Positions 46,700-59,702 of a stretch of 64,000 bases of DNA are shown here, in pieces. Numbering within the stretch: position 1 is the first letter of the stretch; each line of letters begins with the position of its first letter. Location of the stretch: contig JAUCBN010000017.1 of assembly GCA_035048815.1 (NCBI GenBank), positions 10,102,936 through 10,166,935 on the forward strand, given 5' to 3'. The notes under the pieces were generated by a model. That model was not told the origin of the DNA and searched no databases. It was given only the letters and a program-made list of their open reading frames with translations. This DNA comes from Abelmoschus esculentus. Lineage: Eukaryota; Streptophyta; Magnoliopsida; Malvales; Malvaceae. The position numbers were made by a program, and so were the translations under genes.

Positions 46700-48317
46700 G
46701 TTCTTTCTTAGGTTTTTTAAATTTAATTTCAGCATGTGTGCATGAATAAATAATGCTTGATATTCATTTAAGCATGTTAGTTCAATTAAGTTCATTAGTT
46801 TAATTAATGCATGATAGTTCACTTAAAGCATGTTAGTTTTCTTATGTTTATGAGTTCATTTAGTGTGTGGATTAATTAATTAAACTAGATCATTCAATAT
46901 AACTAGTTTCATTAATTAAACTAGCTCATTAAATATGTTTAATGCATTCACTTTTATTTTATTGAATAAAGTTGTAATCTAATGGTTGCTTATATTTTCA
47001 ACTAGGGTATTCATTTGGGATCAAATGGCTAATCATTTTCTACAAGAATGACAAGTCATTTACTACCAATTTAAGACACTTGAAGACACCATGATGGCTG
47101 ATCAGTTTCAAAACATTCAAGGGAGATTTACACACCACTTAAAGGCTTTCAGTTTCAGCAAGAAAACAATGCATTGAAGAGCTCCGAAATACATCACTTA
47201 AAGAGGCACTTAAAGACTACTTAAGAGCTACTTAATCCTCCATAAAGCTTATCTGTTTTTAACAGAGAAGACATGCAATGGAAGCCTTCATTATCAGCAC
47301 TTAAGGGAGAGTAAAGGCAAGAATTAAAGCAACACTAAGGAGGGAGTTCAAGGAATATCAGTCAACTTGTTCGCCATTTTTGGATTGGATACGAGCATAT
47401 TTGAGTCTTGAGGTCTTCTTCAAACTTATTCCTATATTTCTTAGCTTTTCAACGCACTTTGAATCACCTCAATCCGATATCAGGAGCTTATGATGTGATT
47501 AAATTAGTGAAGACAGTGCATGCTGGAAATTCAGTACGAGAATAGTCACAAGATGCTTGTTCAACAAATTCAAGAGGCCATTCAATTGCTGAATTCAACG
47601 CTTTATCAACAGCCCATTAAAGCAGGATGAATGACAACTTAATCAAGTTCATTAGCCCAAAAGTTTCTCCATGTGGATGATATGTATGCCTACATTCATC
47701 TTACGAATGTCCACATTCATCCTTGTTAGATCAAACCTTTTTGGCTGTCAATTGGAGATAGGATAACCTACAAATTAATAGGCCTTTAACACCAGAATAA
47801 TGAGTCTTAATCTTTTTCTAGGCTAATCAATTTGTTGTTGTCTTACACCTATAAATAGACACTCATTTTATTGTAAAAGGAACAACTTTTGGCATATATT
47901 AAACTTTGAGAGTGTTCTCTTTTATAGTTCTTTTTGAACTTTATCGGCTTGTAAGATTGTTCTTGTGGCATTAATCCATTTTCATTCTTTTATATTGTTG
48001 GTTCCTAGTTCATATAACTAGAGGGTCGCAATCCATTAGCCTTTCACCCAAGTCACGGTTTAAAAACTCTTAAGGAACGGGTCTTCACTTTTTAGTGTTG
48101 GTTCCTCCTTTGTTTACACCGCACCATCAATTACATTTCATCTTTTCATTTCCATCAACCATACATCCATATTTTCCATACTTCATCCTAAACACAACAA
48201 TCAACTTATCATCATTCCATTGTCGTATCATCTTGTAATCATATCAATTACTTACTAGAATCACGATCGAGCAATCACATATACAAATTCGGATATTCCG
48301 CAACCGGATTCATATCA
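46521..48317 (+). repeat. 3' LTR of the family A element
   Basis: 1,797 bases, TGATACGATC to ATTCATATCA, with the TATA box at 47849-47858. The first 179 bases encode the polyprotein tail. Confidence 0.95.
47849..47858 (+). promoter_or_regulatory. TATA box in the 3' LTR of the family A element
   Basis: CTATAAATAG, as in the 5' LTR. It could drive transcription into the flanking family C LTR and satellite. Confidence 0.6.
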
Positions 48318-48322
48318 ATGTT
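48318..48322. other. Target site duplication ATGTT, right copy
   Basis: ATGTT directly after the 3' LTR; matches 34126-34130. Confidence 0.88.
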
Positions 48323-49021
48323 GAATCGCATCAATCCGATATTGGGAGCTCGAGATATGGCCCAATTACTAAAGACTGTGCAGGCTGGATCGAAAAATTA
48401 CAACTCTTCTAATAGATTTGGAGCAAGACACCATTCAAATGAATGGTTATCTGAATAGTTAAAAGCCATTTTGGCCAAAACCCTTAGAAAACTATAAATA
48501 GGACTTGAATTTTATTTTGTAATCATAAAATTCAGAATATATTTTATCCTTTGTGAGAATTTTCGCTCGTTTAGTTCTTCTTAGACCTTCATCCACTTGT
48601 CAAGTACATGTGGCATCAATCCCTCTTCTATCGATCTTGATACTTCTGGTTCTTTTAGTTTAATATTCCATAAGGTTCAAGATTAGGTTTTCAATAACCT
48701 AGTTTCTTCCTTGAGTATCTTTAAAATACTATTTCCATTTCACCATCTATTACATATCCTCTCATTCCTTTCATCAATCTTAATCCTTTTTCATCACCAC
48801 AAAACGTCCTAAACATCCATTCACCCTTATCAACATTACACATCCTTTTCGCTTCCAAATCAGTCCCTAAACTATTTCTTTCATTCATCTCACCTATTCC
48901 TTTCATCCCTTATCCTTAATTCTTCATTTTGTATCCACTTTTTGCGAGAGACTTCCTTCCTTCCAAGGTCCTATAATCAAAGTTTGTCGTTCAACATCCT
49001 TAACAAGATCGGCACATATCA
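48323..49021 (+). mobile_element. LTR family C, copy f, right piece with intact terminus
   Basis: Continues the family C sequence broken at 34130 (GAATCGCATCAATCC onward). It has the TATA box ACTATAAATAGG (48491-48502) and ends GGCACATATCA. Satellite block 8 starts at the next base. Confidence 0.8.
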
Positions 49022-52000
49022 GAAAGGGACCGTTCACTTTGATATACAAACAAAGAGAGGGGTCATTCATCATGACATACGCTCAAAGAGAGGAGTCGCC
49101 CATCACGGTATACGCTCTAAAGAGAGGGATCGTTCATTATGACATGCACTCGAAGAGAGCGGTCATTCATCGCGACACACGCTCAATGAGAGGAGTTGTC
49201 CATGACGGTATACGCTCAAAGAGAGGGGTCATCCATCACGGTATACGCTCTAAAGAAAGGGATCGTTCATTATGACATGCACTCGAAGAGAGGGGTAATT
49301 CATCGCAACATACGCTTAATGAGAAGAGTTGTCCAGGACGGTATACGCTCAAAGAGAGGGACCGTTCATAATGATATGCTATCGAAGAGAGGGGTCTTTC
49401 ATCACGACATGCAATCAAAGAGAGGGGTCATTCATCACGGTCCACGCTCAAAGAGAGGGACCGTTCACCATGACATGCACTCGAAGAGAAGTGTCATTCA
49501 TCGCAACATATGCTCACTGAGAGGGGTCGTCCATTATGGTATACGATGAAAGAGAGGGACAGTTCACCATGACATGCACTCGAAGAGAGGGGTCATTCAT
49601 CACGACATACGCTCAAAGAGAGGGGTCATTCATCACGACATACGCTCAAAGAAAGGGGTTATTCATCGTGACATACGCTTAAAGAGAGGGGTCGTTTCTC
49701 GCGGTATACGGTCAAAGAGAGGGACAGTTCATTATGACATACGCACAAAGAGATGGGTCATTCACCGCAAAATACATTGAAAGAGAGAACTCGTTCATTG
49801 CGAAAGACGCTCGTAGAGATGGGTCATTCAGTATAAGAAAGGGCCCGTTATAAGAAAGGGATGGTTTATTATAACATGCACTCGAAGAGAGGGGACATTC
49901 TTTGCAACATATGCTCAAAGAGAGGGGTCGTCCACGACGGTATACGCTCAAAGAGAGGGACCATTCATTATGACATGCTGTCGAAGAGAGGGGTCAATCA
50001 TCGCGACATACGCTCAAAGAAAAGGGTTGTCTATCACGGTATATGCTCAAAGAGAGGAATCGTTCATTATGACATACGCTCAAAGAGAGGGGTCGTCCAT
50101 CATGGCATACACTCAAAGAGAGGAATCATTCATTTTGACATACGCTTGAAGGGATGAGTCATTCACAGTGACATACGTCCATAGAGAGGGGTCATCCATC
50201 ACGGAATACGCTCTAAGAATGGGATCGTTTATTCTAACATGCACTCGAAGGGAGGGGTCTTTCATCGAGACATACGCTCAAAGAGAGGGATTGTCCATGA
50301 CGGTATACGCTCAGAGAGAGACCGTTCATTATGACATGCACTCGGAGAGAGGGTTCATTCATCGCGATATACGTTTAAAGAGAGGCGTCATCTTTCACGG
50401 TATACGCTTAAAGAGAGTGACTGTTCAACATGACATGCACTTGAAGAAACGGGTCATTTATTGCGACATACGCTTAAAGAGAGGGGTCGTCCATCACGGT
50501 ATATGCTCGAAGATAGGGACCATTCATTATGACATACGCTTGAAGAGAGGGGTCATTCATTGCAACATACGCTCAAAGAGAGGGGTCATCAATCACGGTA
50601 TATGCTGAAAGAGAGGGACCGTTCATTATAACATACGCTTGAAGAGAGGAGTCATTCATCTTGACATACGTTCAAAGGGAAGGGTTGTCCATCACGGTAT
50701 ACGCCCTTAGAAAGGGACCGTTCACCATGACATGCACTCAAAGAGAAGTGTCATTCATCGCAACATACCCTCAAAGAAAGGGGTCATCGACCACGGTATA
50801 CGCTCAAATAGAGGGATCGTTCATTATAACATGCACTCGAAGAGTGTGGTCATTCATCGTGACATACGCTCAAAGAGCGTGGCATCCATCGCGGTATACG
50901 CTCAAAGAGAGGGGTCGTTCATTATGACATGCACTCCCAGAGAAAGAAAGGGGTCGTCCATCACAGTATACGCTCAAAGGGAGGGACCGTTTATTATGAC
51001 ATGCACTCGAAGTTAGGGGTCGTCCATCACGACATATGCTCAAAGAGAGGGTCTGTTCATTATGACAAACACTCGAAGAGAGAGGTCATTCACCACGACA
51101 TACTCTCAAAGAGAGGGGTCGTCCATCACGGTATACGCTCTAAGAAAAGGCCGGTTCAATTTGACATGCACTCGTTGAGAGGGGTCATTAATCGCGACAT
51201 ACGCTTAAAGAGAAGGGTTGTTGGTTCATCACGGTTTACGCTGTAAGAAAGGGACGGTTCATTATGACATGTACTCGAAGAGAAGGTTCATTCAACGCGA
51301 CATACGCTTAAAGAGAAGGGTCGTCGATCACGATATACGCACAAAGAGAGGAACCGTTCACCATGGCATGCACTCGAAGAGAGAGGTCATTAATCGCGAC
51401 ATACGATCAAAGAGAGGGGTCGTCCATCACGATATACGCTCAAAGAGGGGACCGTTCCTTATGAGATATGCTCGAAGAAAGGGGTCGTTCACCGCGATAT
51501 ATGCTTAAAGTGAGGGGTCGTCCATCATGGTATATGCTCTAAGAAAGGGACCAGTCATGGTGACATGCACTCGAAGAGAGTGGTCATTCCTTGCGACATA
51601 CGCCTAAAGAGAGGGGTCGTCCATGACGGTAGATGCTCAAAGAGAGGGACCGTTCATTATGACATGCGCTCGAAGAGAAGGGTCATTCTTCGCGACATAC
51701 ACTCAAAGAGGGTCGTCCACCATGACATACACTTGAAGAGAAGTGTCATTCATCACGACAAACGCTCAAAGAGAGGTGTTGTCCATCACGGTATATGCTC
51801 TAAGAAAGGGACCATTTAGTATGACATGCACTAGAAGAGAGGTGTCATTCACCCCGACATACGCTCAAAGAGAGGGGGCAAACATCGAGATATACGCTCA
51901 AAGAGAGGGACCATTCATTATGACATACACTCGAAGCGAGGGGTCGTTCACCGCGATATACGCTCAAAGAGAGGGGTCGGCCATCAGGGTATACGCTCTA

Positions 52001-54312
52001 AGTAAGGGATCATACATTATGTCATGTACTCAAAGAGGGTGGTCATTCATCACGACTTACGCTCAAAGGGAGGGGTCGTCCATCACAGTATACATTCAAA
52101 GAGAGGGGTCGTTCACCATGACATGCACTCGAAGAGAGGGGTCAATCATCGCAACATACACTTGAAGACAGGGGTCATCGATCACGGTATACGCTCAAAT
52201 AGAGAGACCATTCACTATGACATGCACTCGAAGAGTGGTCGTCCATCACGGTATACGCTCAAAGAGAGGGACCGTTTATTATGACATTCACTCAATGATA
52301 AGGGTCATTCATCGTGACAAACGCTCAAAGAGAGGGGTCGTCCATCACGGTAAACGCTCAAAGTAAGCGACCGTTCATTATGACATACACTTGAAGAGAG
52401 GGGTCATTCACCGCGACATATGCTCAAATAGAAGGGTCGTCCATCACGGTATACGCTCTAAGAAAGGGACCGTTAATTAAGATACGCATTCAAAGAGACG
52501 GGTCGTTCATCGCGACTGACAATCAAAGAGAAGGGACTTCCATCAAGATATGCACTCAAAGAGAGGGACAATTCACATGACATGCACTCGAAGAGAAGGG
52601 TCATTCATCGCAACATATGCTCAAAGTGAGGGGTCATCGATCACGATATACTCTAAAAGAGAGGTACTGTTCACCCTAACATGCACTTGAAGAGAAGTGT
52701 TATTCATCGGAACGTATGCTCAATGAGAGGGGTCATCGATCACAGTATACGCTCAAAGAGTGGGGTCATCGATCACGGTATACGCTCAAAGAGTGGGACC
52801 GTTCGTTATTACATGCACTCGAAGAAAGGGGTCATTCATTGCGACATACTATCAAAGAAGGGGGTCGTCCATCACAGTATTCGCTAAAAGAGAGGGACTG
52901 TTCACCCTAACATGCACTCAAAGAGAAGTGACATTCATCGCAACATACGCTCAAAGAATTGGGTCATCGATCACGGTATACGCTCAAAGAGAGGGACCAT
53001 TTATTATGGCATGCACTTGAAGAGAGGGGTCATTGATCGCGACATACGCTCAAAGAGTGGCGGCATCCATCACGGTAAACGCTCAAAGAGAGGGACCGTT
53101 CATTATGACAAGCACTTGAACAGTGGGGTCATTGATCGCGACATACGCTCAAAGAGAGGGGCCGTTCTTTATGACATGCACTCGAAGTTGGTGATCATTC
53201 ATCGCTACATACGCTCAAAGAGAGGGGTCGTCCATCACCAACATACAGTCAAAGAGAGAGATCGTTCATTATGACATATGCTCAATGAGAGGAGTGACTC
53301 ACCGCGACATACGCTCAAAGAGAGGGGTTGTCCATCATGGCATATGCTCTAAGAAAGGGGTCGTTCATTATGACAGGCACTTGAAGAGAGGGGTCATTCA
53401 TCGCGACATACGCTCAAAGAGAGGGGTCATCCATCACAGTATACGCTCAAAGAGAGGGACCGTTTAGTATGACATACACTAGAAGAGAGCGGTCCTTTAT
53501 CGCAACATACGCTCAAAGAGCGGTGGCATCCATCACGGTATACGCTGAAAAAGAGGGATAGTTCAATATGATATAAGCTGGAAGAGATGGGTCATTCACC
53601 TGGATATATGCTCAAAAAGCGGTGTCAGACATCGAGATATACGCTCCAAGAGATGGACCATTCATTATGACATATGCTCAATGAGAGGAGTCATTCATCG
53701 CGACATACGCTCAAAGAGAGGGGTTGTCCATCATGGCATATGCTCTAAGAAAGGGACCGTTACTTATGACATGCACTCGAAGAGAGGGGTCATTCATCGC
53801 GACATACGCTCAAAGAGAGGGGTCATCCATCACAGTATACGCTCAAAGAGAGCGACCGTTCATTATGACTTGCACTCGAAGATAAGGGTTATTCATTGCG
53901 ACATACGCTCAAAGAGAGGGGTCGTCTATCACGACATACGCTAAAAGAGAGGGACCGTTCATTATGACATGCTCGAAGAGAGGGATCATTCATCGTAATA
54001 TCGCTAAAAGAGGGGTCGTCCATCACAGCATACGCTCAAAGAGAGGGACCGTTCATTATGACATATGCTCAAAGAGAGTTATCATTCATAGCGACATATG
54101 TTCAAAGAGAGGGGTCATCCAGCACGTTATACACTCTATGAAAGGAACCTTTCTTTATGACATGCACTCGAAGAGAGGGGTCATTCATCGCGACATATAC
54201 TTAAAGAGAGGGTCGTCCATCACGGTATACACTATAAGAAAGGGACCGTTAATTATGACATGCACTCGAAGAGAGAGGTCATTCATTGCGATATACGCTC
54301 AAAGAGAGGTGT
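49022..54312 (+). repeat. 33-bp satellite, block 8
   Basis: About 160 monomers bounded on the left by the CA end of LTR copy f and on the right by the TG end of LTR copy h, which faces the other way. Short repeats of larger units are visible (for example near 53285 and 53681, about 396 bases or twelve monomers apart) but no long identical higher-order unit like that in block 7. Confidence 0.95.
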
Positions 54313-55985
54313 TGATATGTGCCGAACTTGTTGATGGTGCTGAACGACAAACTTTGATTGTAGGACCTAGGAAGGAAGCAAGTCTCTCACAAGAAGTCGC
54401 TGCAAAAATGAAGAATTAAGGATAAAGGATGAAAGGAATAGGTGAAATGAATGAAAGGAATAGCTTAGGGACTGATTTGGAAGCGGAAGAGAGGTGATAT
54501 GTGGTGTTGACAAGGGTGATGGATGTTTAGGACGTTTTATGGTGATGACAAAGGATCGGGAATGATGATGGAATGAGAGGATATGTAAGGATAATGATAT
54601 GGTGAAATGGAAATAGTATCTTAAAGATACTCAAGGAAGAAACTAGGTTATTGAAAACCTAATCCTGAACCTTATATTGATCTTTAAGGGGGGGTGATAA
54701 ACAGACTTCGACCCTTTTAGTATATTAAACTAAAAGAATCAGAAGTATCAAGATGGATAGAATATATTCTGAATTGTGTGTTGACGCCCCAAGTACAAAA
54801 TTACTTAAAAAGTCGATAAAATTTTAAGAACTAAACGAGAGAAAATTCTCACAAAGGATAAAATATATTATGAATTGTGTGTTTACAATATGAAATTCAA
54901 GTCCTATTTAAAGTTTTCTAAGGGGTTTGGTTGAAATGACATTTAACTACTCTGATAACCATTCATTTGAATGGTGTCTCCCTCCAAATCTATTAGAAGA
55001 GATGTAAATTTTCGGTTCAGCCTGCACAGTCCTTAGTAATTGGGTCATATCTCGAGCTGACGATATTGGATTGATGTGATTCAACATTTGTTGGAGAGAT
55101 AAGAGATAGAGGAACAACTTTGTTGAAGACACAGAAACCCAACTCGACAAGTATCCTGCTCTAAATTGGCAAACAAGTGGACCATCTTGAATCTGCCCAA
55201 TGAAGAGTGCTATATCTTTGTTTTGGCGCCCACTTGCTTTCCCTCCATGATCTTGGCGCCCAATGTGGATTATGGTCGGTCTTGATTCTTGGTGAAGGGT
55301 AGGTGACCTTCAGGTGTTGAGTTGAGAGTGATAGTTGGAGCTGAGGTAAGCTAATCGAGCTATGAGTGAGCTGAATTGAACTGAGCTATCTAGCTGAAAG
55401 ACTTAGCTAAAGTTTGAAGCTGAAATAAGCTAATCCGAGCTGCCTTTAGCAAAGTGAACTGACCCATTAGCTTCCTTATACTCTCTTCTAGTGTAAGGAG
55501 TGTTTTTGGAGCTGATTCGAATCGCCTAAATCCTCGTTTTGAATTATGCTTCATTTGAGCTCGTATGAGATTTGTGAGCTGACACGGAGTGATCCTTTAG
55601 CCCCTTAAGTATTGTAGGAGTGTTCCATGCATTTCCAAGCTATTCTGAAGTTGGCACCTTGTGTTTCTAGCATTACCTTTCGTTTAGCTTCTTTTGAGCT
55701 GACTGAGCTGACACCGAGCTAATATTTACTCCTTGAGCTGTAGGTAAGTCCTTTGAAGAAAACATAATAATAGAAATAATGAGAATACTTAAAATAACTT
55801 AATATAAATTTAGATCTAAACTGAAACTGAATAATGTGGTTATATTCACTATTCATATTTATAGCCTAAATAAATAACTCTTAACTAGCTTACTATAAAG
55901 TATATAAAAGTAATAAATACTAAGATCAGTAAGGTAACTCACCTTTAATCCCATGCGTGAAATGAAGCATGAAAAAATGAGATAA
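54313..55985 (-). mobile_element. LTR family C, copy h, inverted
   Basis: Begins TGATATGTGCC on the + strand, the reverse complement of the terminus of copies d and f. It runs through the TATA region and the AGCT-rich module (55310-55740) to ATGAGATAAATGAG, about 20 bases short of the outer terminus seen in the solo LTR, where satellite resumes. Confidence 0.8.
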
Positions 55986-56447
55986 ATGAGAGGGGTCATT
56001 CATCGCGACATACACTCAAAGAGAGGGGTTGTCTATCACAGTATACGCTCAAAGAAAGGAACCGCTAATCATGACATGCACTCGAAGAGAGGGGTCTTTC
56101 TTCGGGACATACACTCAAAGAGAGAGGTCGTCCATCACTGTATATGCTCTAAGAAAGGGACCATTAATTATGACATGCACTCGAAGAGAGGGGTCATTCA
56201 TAGCGACATACGCTGAAAGAGTGGGGTCGTTCATCATGGTATTCGCTCAAATAGAGGGACCGTTCACCATGGCATGCACTCGAAGAGAGGGGTCTTTCAT
56301 CGCGACATACGCTCAAAGAGAGGGGTCGTCCATCACGGCATACGCTCAAAGAGAAGGACCGTTCATTATGATATACACTCAAAGAGAGGGATCATTCATC
56401 ACTACATACGCTCAAAAAGAGGGCTTGTCCATCACGGTTTACGTTTT
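55986..56447 (+). repeat. 33-bp satellite, block 9 (last)
   Basis: About 14 monomers in the same orientation as all other blocks. The satellite ends at ACGGTTTACGTTTTATGC and does not reappear to the right. Confidence 0.9.
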
Positions 56448-58590
56448 ATGCATGTCAAATATGCGTAATTAGTGCAAGTGAACACGTCGTAAGTAAAAAG
56501 TGATAAGTATTATCGAGTTATCATCTCCTCAGGGATTGGTATACTTAATATGCTTCCTTTGATCTTTTTGCTCTGTAAGACAAAAGTAAAGACACAAGTA
56601 AATTGGATGTTGATTGTACTAAATAAAAGATACTAAATAAGATGAGATCAAATTTGAGAAAGAGGTCAGGATCCAGTTGTGTTGTATAGTGTATTTCATT
56701 GATCTGTTTCTATCTAATGCAATTGCACTATACTGCCTCGGTAGTACTACAGATTACTGCACTTACTCCTTTCATGAGTCTAACTCTCCCATTGAAACTC
56801 CAACCTATCCCTAGGCTGAGTTAGTATCCTCCAATCAAGTTGAATACCGCACTTACTCCTTTCATGAGTCTAACTCTCCCGAGTCTAGACAAATAGATTA
56901 CTTACAAACTTCTCTCCCGAGCTTGAATGCAAGAACAAAGAATGACAAAGAGTAAGCAATCTTTGATATTTTATTGCATTGAAACAAGAAACAAGATACA
57001 ATCTCCTCTCACTAATACTCAACAACTTTCACCTAGACCCTAAGAAAGTTTAGAACATGATGGGAAGAATTGTTCCTAGGGTAAACTCTCTCAAATTCGG
57101 CTCTCTTAGTCCCTTGGACGGCTATGCCTTATATAGGCTTGGCCTAGGTCAAACATTTCCTAAATAGAGTACAACTTGGAGTAGATAACAAGTTATGTAC
57201 ATAGGTTAAATATTTATAAGTTTAATTCTTCTAGAAGGCTTTTTCCCGCGTGGCCTTGTCCTTGGGCTTTTGATGTGTTGTTCAGCTCCGATCTTTGGGC
57301 TTCTTGTCCAACAACATTCTCCATATTTTCTCCTTAGTTTGTCTACCATATTGCTTTTTATCTTCTACTGCCTTGACATCAGGTCCTGCCTCGGCCTCAT
57401 TTTGCTGCTGCGGCAACACTTGTTCCTGCATAGACATGAAAATGCAATAAACTGTCTTTTCTATAAATGTTATCTTTAATAGCATCATTCCTAAATATAT
57501 TATATTAAGTACATGCATTGGTTCAAGTAGGTGTATAATTGATGATAAGTGCCCATGAAAAGTGTAGAAAGTGATGGTGAGTTGAGCACTTATCACACCC
57601 CCAAACTCGAACTATTGCTTGTCCTCAAGTAATGCAAACCATCAATTTGTCAAACTCTATTCTTCTTTGGTCTTATACTTCCATCTATTCTCCCCACCAT
57701 AACTATGTCTATTATTTAGACTTAACCTTTCAGTTACCTAAGGGTGTACCTAGAAGACAAACTATAAGGTTAGTGTGTGTGTACGTTTTTGTGGACAAGT
57801 TTGATTAAGGAATTTCTTAGATAAACTCTAAGTTCAAGACAAATAGATTTGGATTTAGTGTACTCTTCTTAAAACAACAATTTCTTGAGCCAATTCCGGG
57901 CACCTCTAGCATGAAGAAGAGTATTTCCTAAAGCCGGTGATAGGAACCTCTAGTCACCTTTCTAGAGATTAAGTCTTTATCACCTAATTAGTTTATTAAA
58001 AGAATTCCTATAACCAAACAAGTCCCAAAAGTGTTTTAAAGTTCAACATATAGTAAGCTTCTAAGTTTTTCTCCTTAAGTATCCTATAATTAAGCCTTCA
58101 AAACAGAACCTAACTATGGTAAGGAGAAAGATTTATATTGTCTTCAAGAATAAACTAAGACAATACTGATGATAGGCAGTGTAAGAGTATGGGCAACAAT
58201 TTCAAGTGAACTGATGGATATAAAACAAAAATTTTATCACTAAAAACTTCATTTTCATGGTAGGGCCGCGGTAGTATATTGCCTCGGCAGTGGCTCTACA
58301 CCCCCAAACTCAAACCAAGCATTGTCCTCAACTCTTAATTTAGGGGTAGGCAGTAGGTAACAAAATATAAGCAGTAAATTTTTTTTATATGAGCAATAAA
58401 TAAAAGAAAGAAGAGAAATTATAATAATTTAGAAGAGCTTTCTTCCACAATTTGTTTTCTCGATCTTGTTGTTGATTGTTGTGCCCTTGGTGATGGCGAT
58501 GGCTTTGCTCGTCTTGGTGGCTGAACTCTCGTTGGTGTTGCTCGTTACGTGGGAGCATTAACCTCTTCTCCTCCTTCATCTTCAGTGTTC
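56448..58590. other. Non-coding region, probably part of a large retroelement
   Basis: No coding sequence is recognised. It contains a 35-base direct repeat (GCACTTACTCCTTTCATGAG and following, about 56758 and 56847), the quasi-palindrome TACTGCCTCGGTAGTA (56731-56746) and CCCCCAAACTC phrases (57599, 58300). A minus-strand TATA-like CCTATATAAGGC at about 57127-57138 resembles that near 61213. The style fits UTR or spacer sequence of Tat/Athila-type elements, but I cannot define LTR boundaries. Confidence 0.4.
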
Positions 58591-59697
58591 ATTATTTATG
58601 TTCCTCCTTCATTCTCTGGATCTGCCCTGGCATTCTGAATGTTTGCCTTGGCAGTGTTTGAGCTCTGATTGAAATAGGCATCTATCTCAGCAGATAGACT
58701 GCCCATTGGGATTAGGGATCTTGGGGGAGTGTTGAAGACTGCCCTTCGCATGGAAAGTCTTCTATTGGCACATGATGCCACGGTAGGATCTGCTGCCCTA
58801 GATGGGCCAACTGCGTGGAACTGTTGTTGTGATCTAGAGGAGAAGAATGGCCAAGGCCCTAGGGCTGGAATAGTTTATGTGTAGGGCGCTGCTATGACGA
58901 ATATGTTTGTAGAGAATTCTGGAAATTGCTCCCCTTGACTGGGGAAGTTCTGAATCATCATTTGGGCAAGAGTGATTTTGAACTCTCTCTGATATTCCAT
59001 GTATCTCTGCTGGCAAAGGTCAATAGCTTCCATCCTCTAAAGAATCTCTTGGTAGGGGTCTGCTGCGGTAGTGGCTTGGGCAGTGCCAGGCATCTCTGCC
59101 TTGTACTGGCTCCACAACAGTGTCGATAGTGAACTGTTGAGGGGTTGCCTAGGCAGGCTTTGCCTGTGTGATCTGCATAACTCTGTGGCAGAATTCTTTT
59201 GTCCATCCTTGCCTGTTTGGTGTGTATTCATTCGTATCTTCTATTGTACTCCTGTAGCAATGCACAAACTAGAGATTAAACAAAGGAAATATAAAGGTCC
59301 ATGTTCCTTCTTACCACACTCGTGTATTTCACGTAAAATAATCTCTCCAACATTTATGCTCCTCTTGTTGATGATGGATTGGATGAGCACCAATCTCTTG
59401 CGGTCCACTGTGCTGTTGTGGGAGGTGGGGATGAGACGTCTCCTGACAAAGATACACCATAGCTTAGCCTCGGGCTTTAGACTTTGCCATGTTACAGAAC
59501 CTTTATGGACACCGGTTTTTTAAAGGGTATTGTTGTAACAAAGATCATCTTTGATCAACTCGTAGTCCTGAGTGGTGACATCCTCCACGAATTTGGCATG
59601 AACATCACGGATGGGTATGAGGCCATAGAAATCGTTTATTGCTTCGGCATCAAGGCAGACAAGCTTGCCTCGGTAGTGGACGTAGAGATTGTCCTTG

Positions 59698-59702
59698 CTC
59701 GG
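59698..59702. other. Target site duplication CTCGG, left copy
   Basis: CTCGG before the remnant; the right copy is CTCGA (60995-60999). One of five bases differs. Confidence 0.65.

Larger units (their letters stand above)
34131..48317 (+). mobile_element. Ty3/gypsy element of LTR family A, nearly full length, decayed
   Basis: About 8.5 kb once the nested element is set aside: a 5' LTR in two pieces (34131-34336 and 40011-41603), a tRNA-Met type primer site, gag-protease, reverse transcriptase, RNase H, integrase, a polypurine tract and a 3' LTR (46521-48317). Target duplication ATGTT. The two LTRs come to 1,799 and 1,797 bases. In about 230 bases compared by eye (from 40011 and about 46728) I count four differences, so the insertion is moderately young. 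The reading frame is broken in at least seven places. Confidence 0.93.

Noticed and set aside
58385..59231. Separate small genes on the minus strand (58385-58579, 58596-58781, 58958-59206, 59037-59231)
   Set aside because: They are pieces, in different phases, of the decayed reading frame and its Gln-rich downstream part.
59071..59523. 150-codon plus-strand ORF
   Set aside because: It is the antisense of the recognised minus-strand domain motifs.
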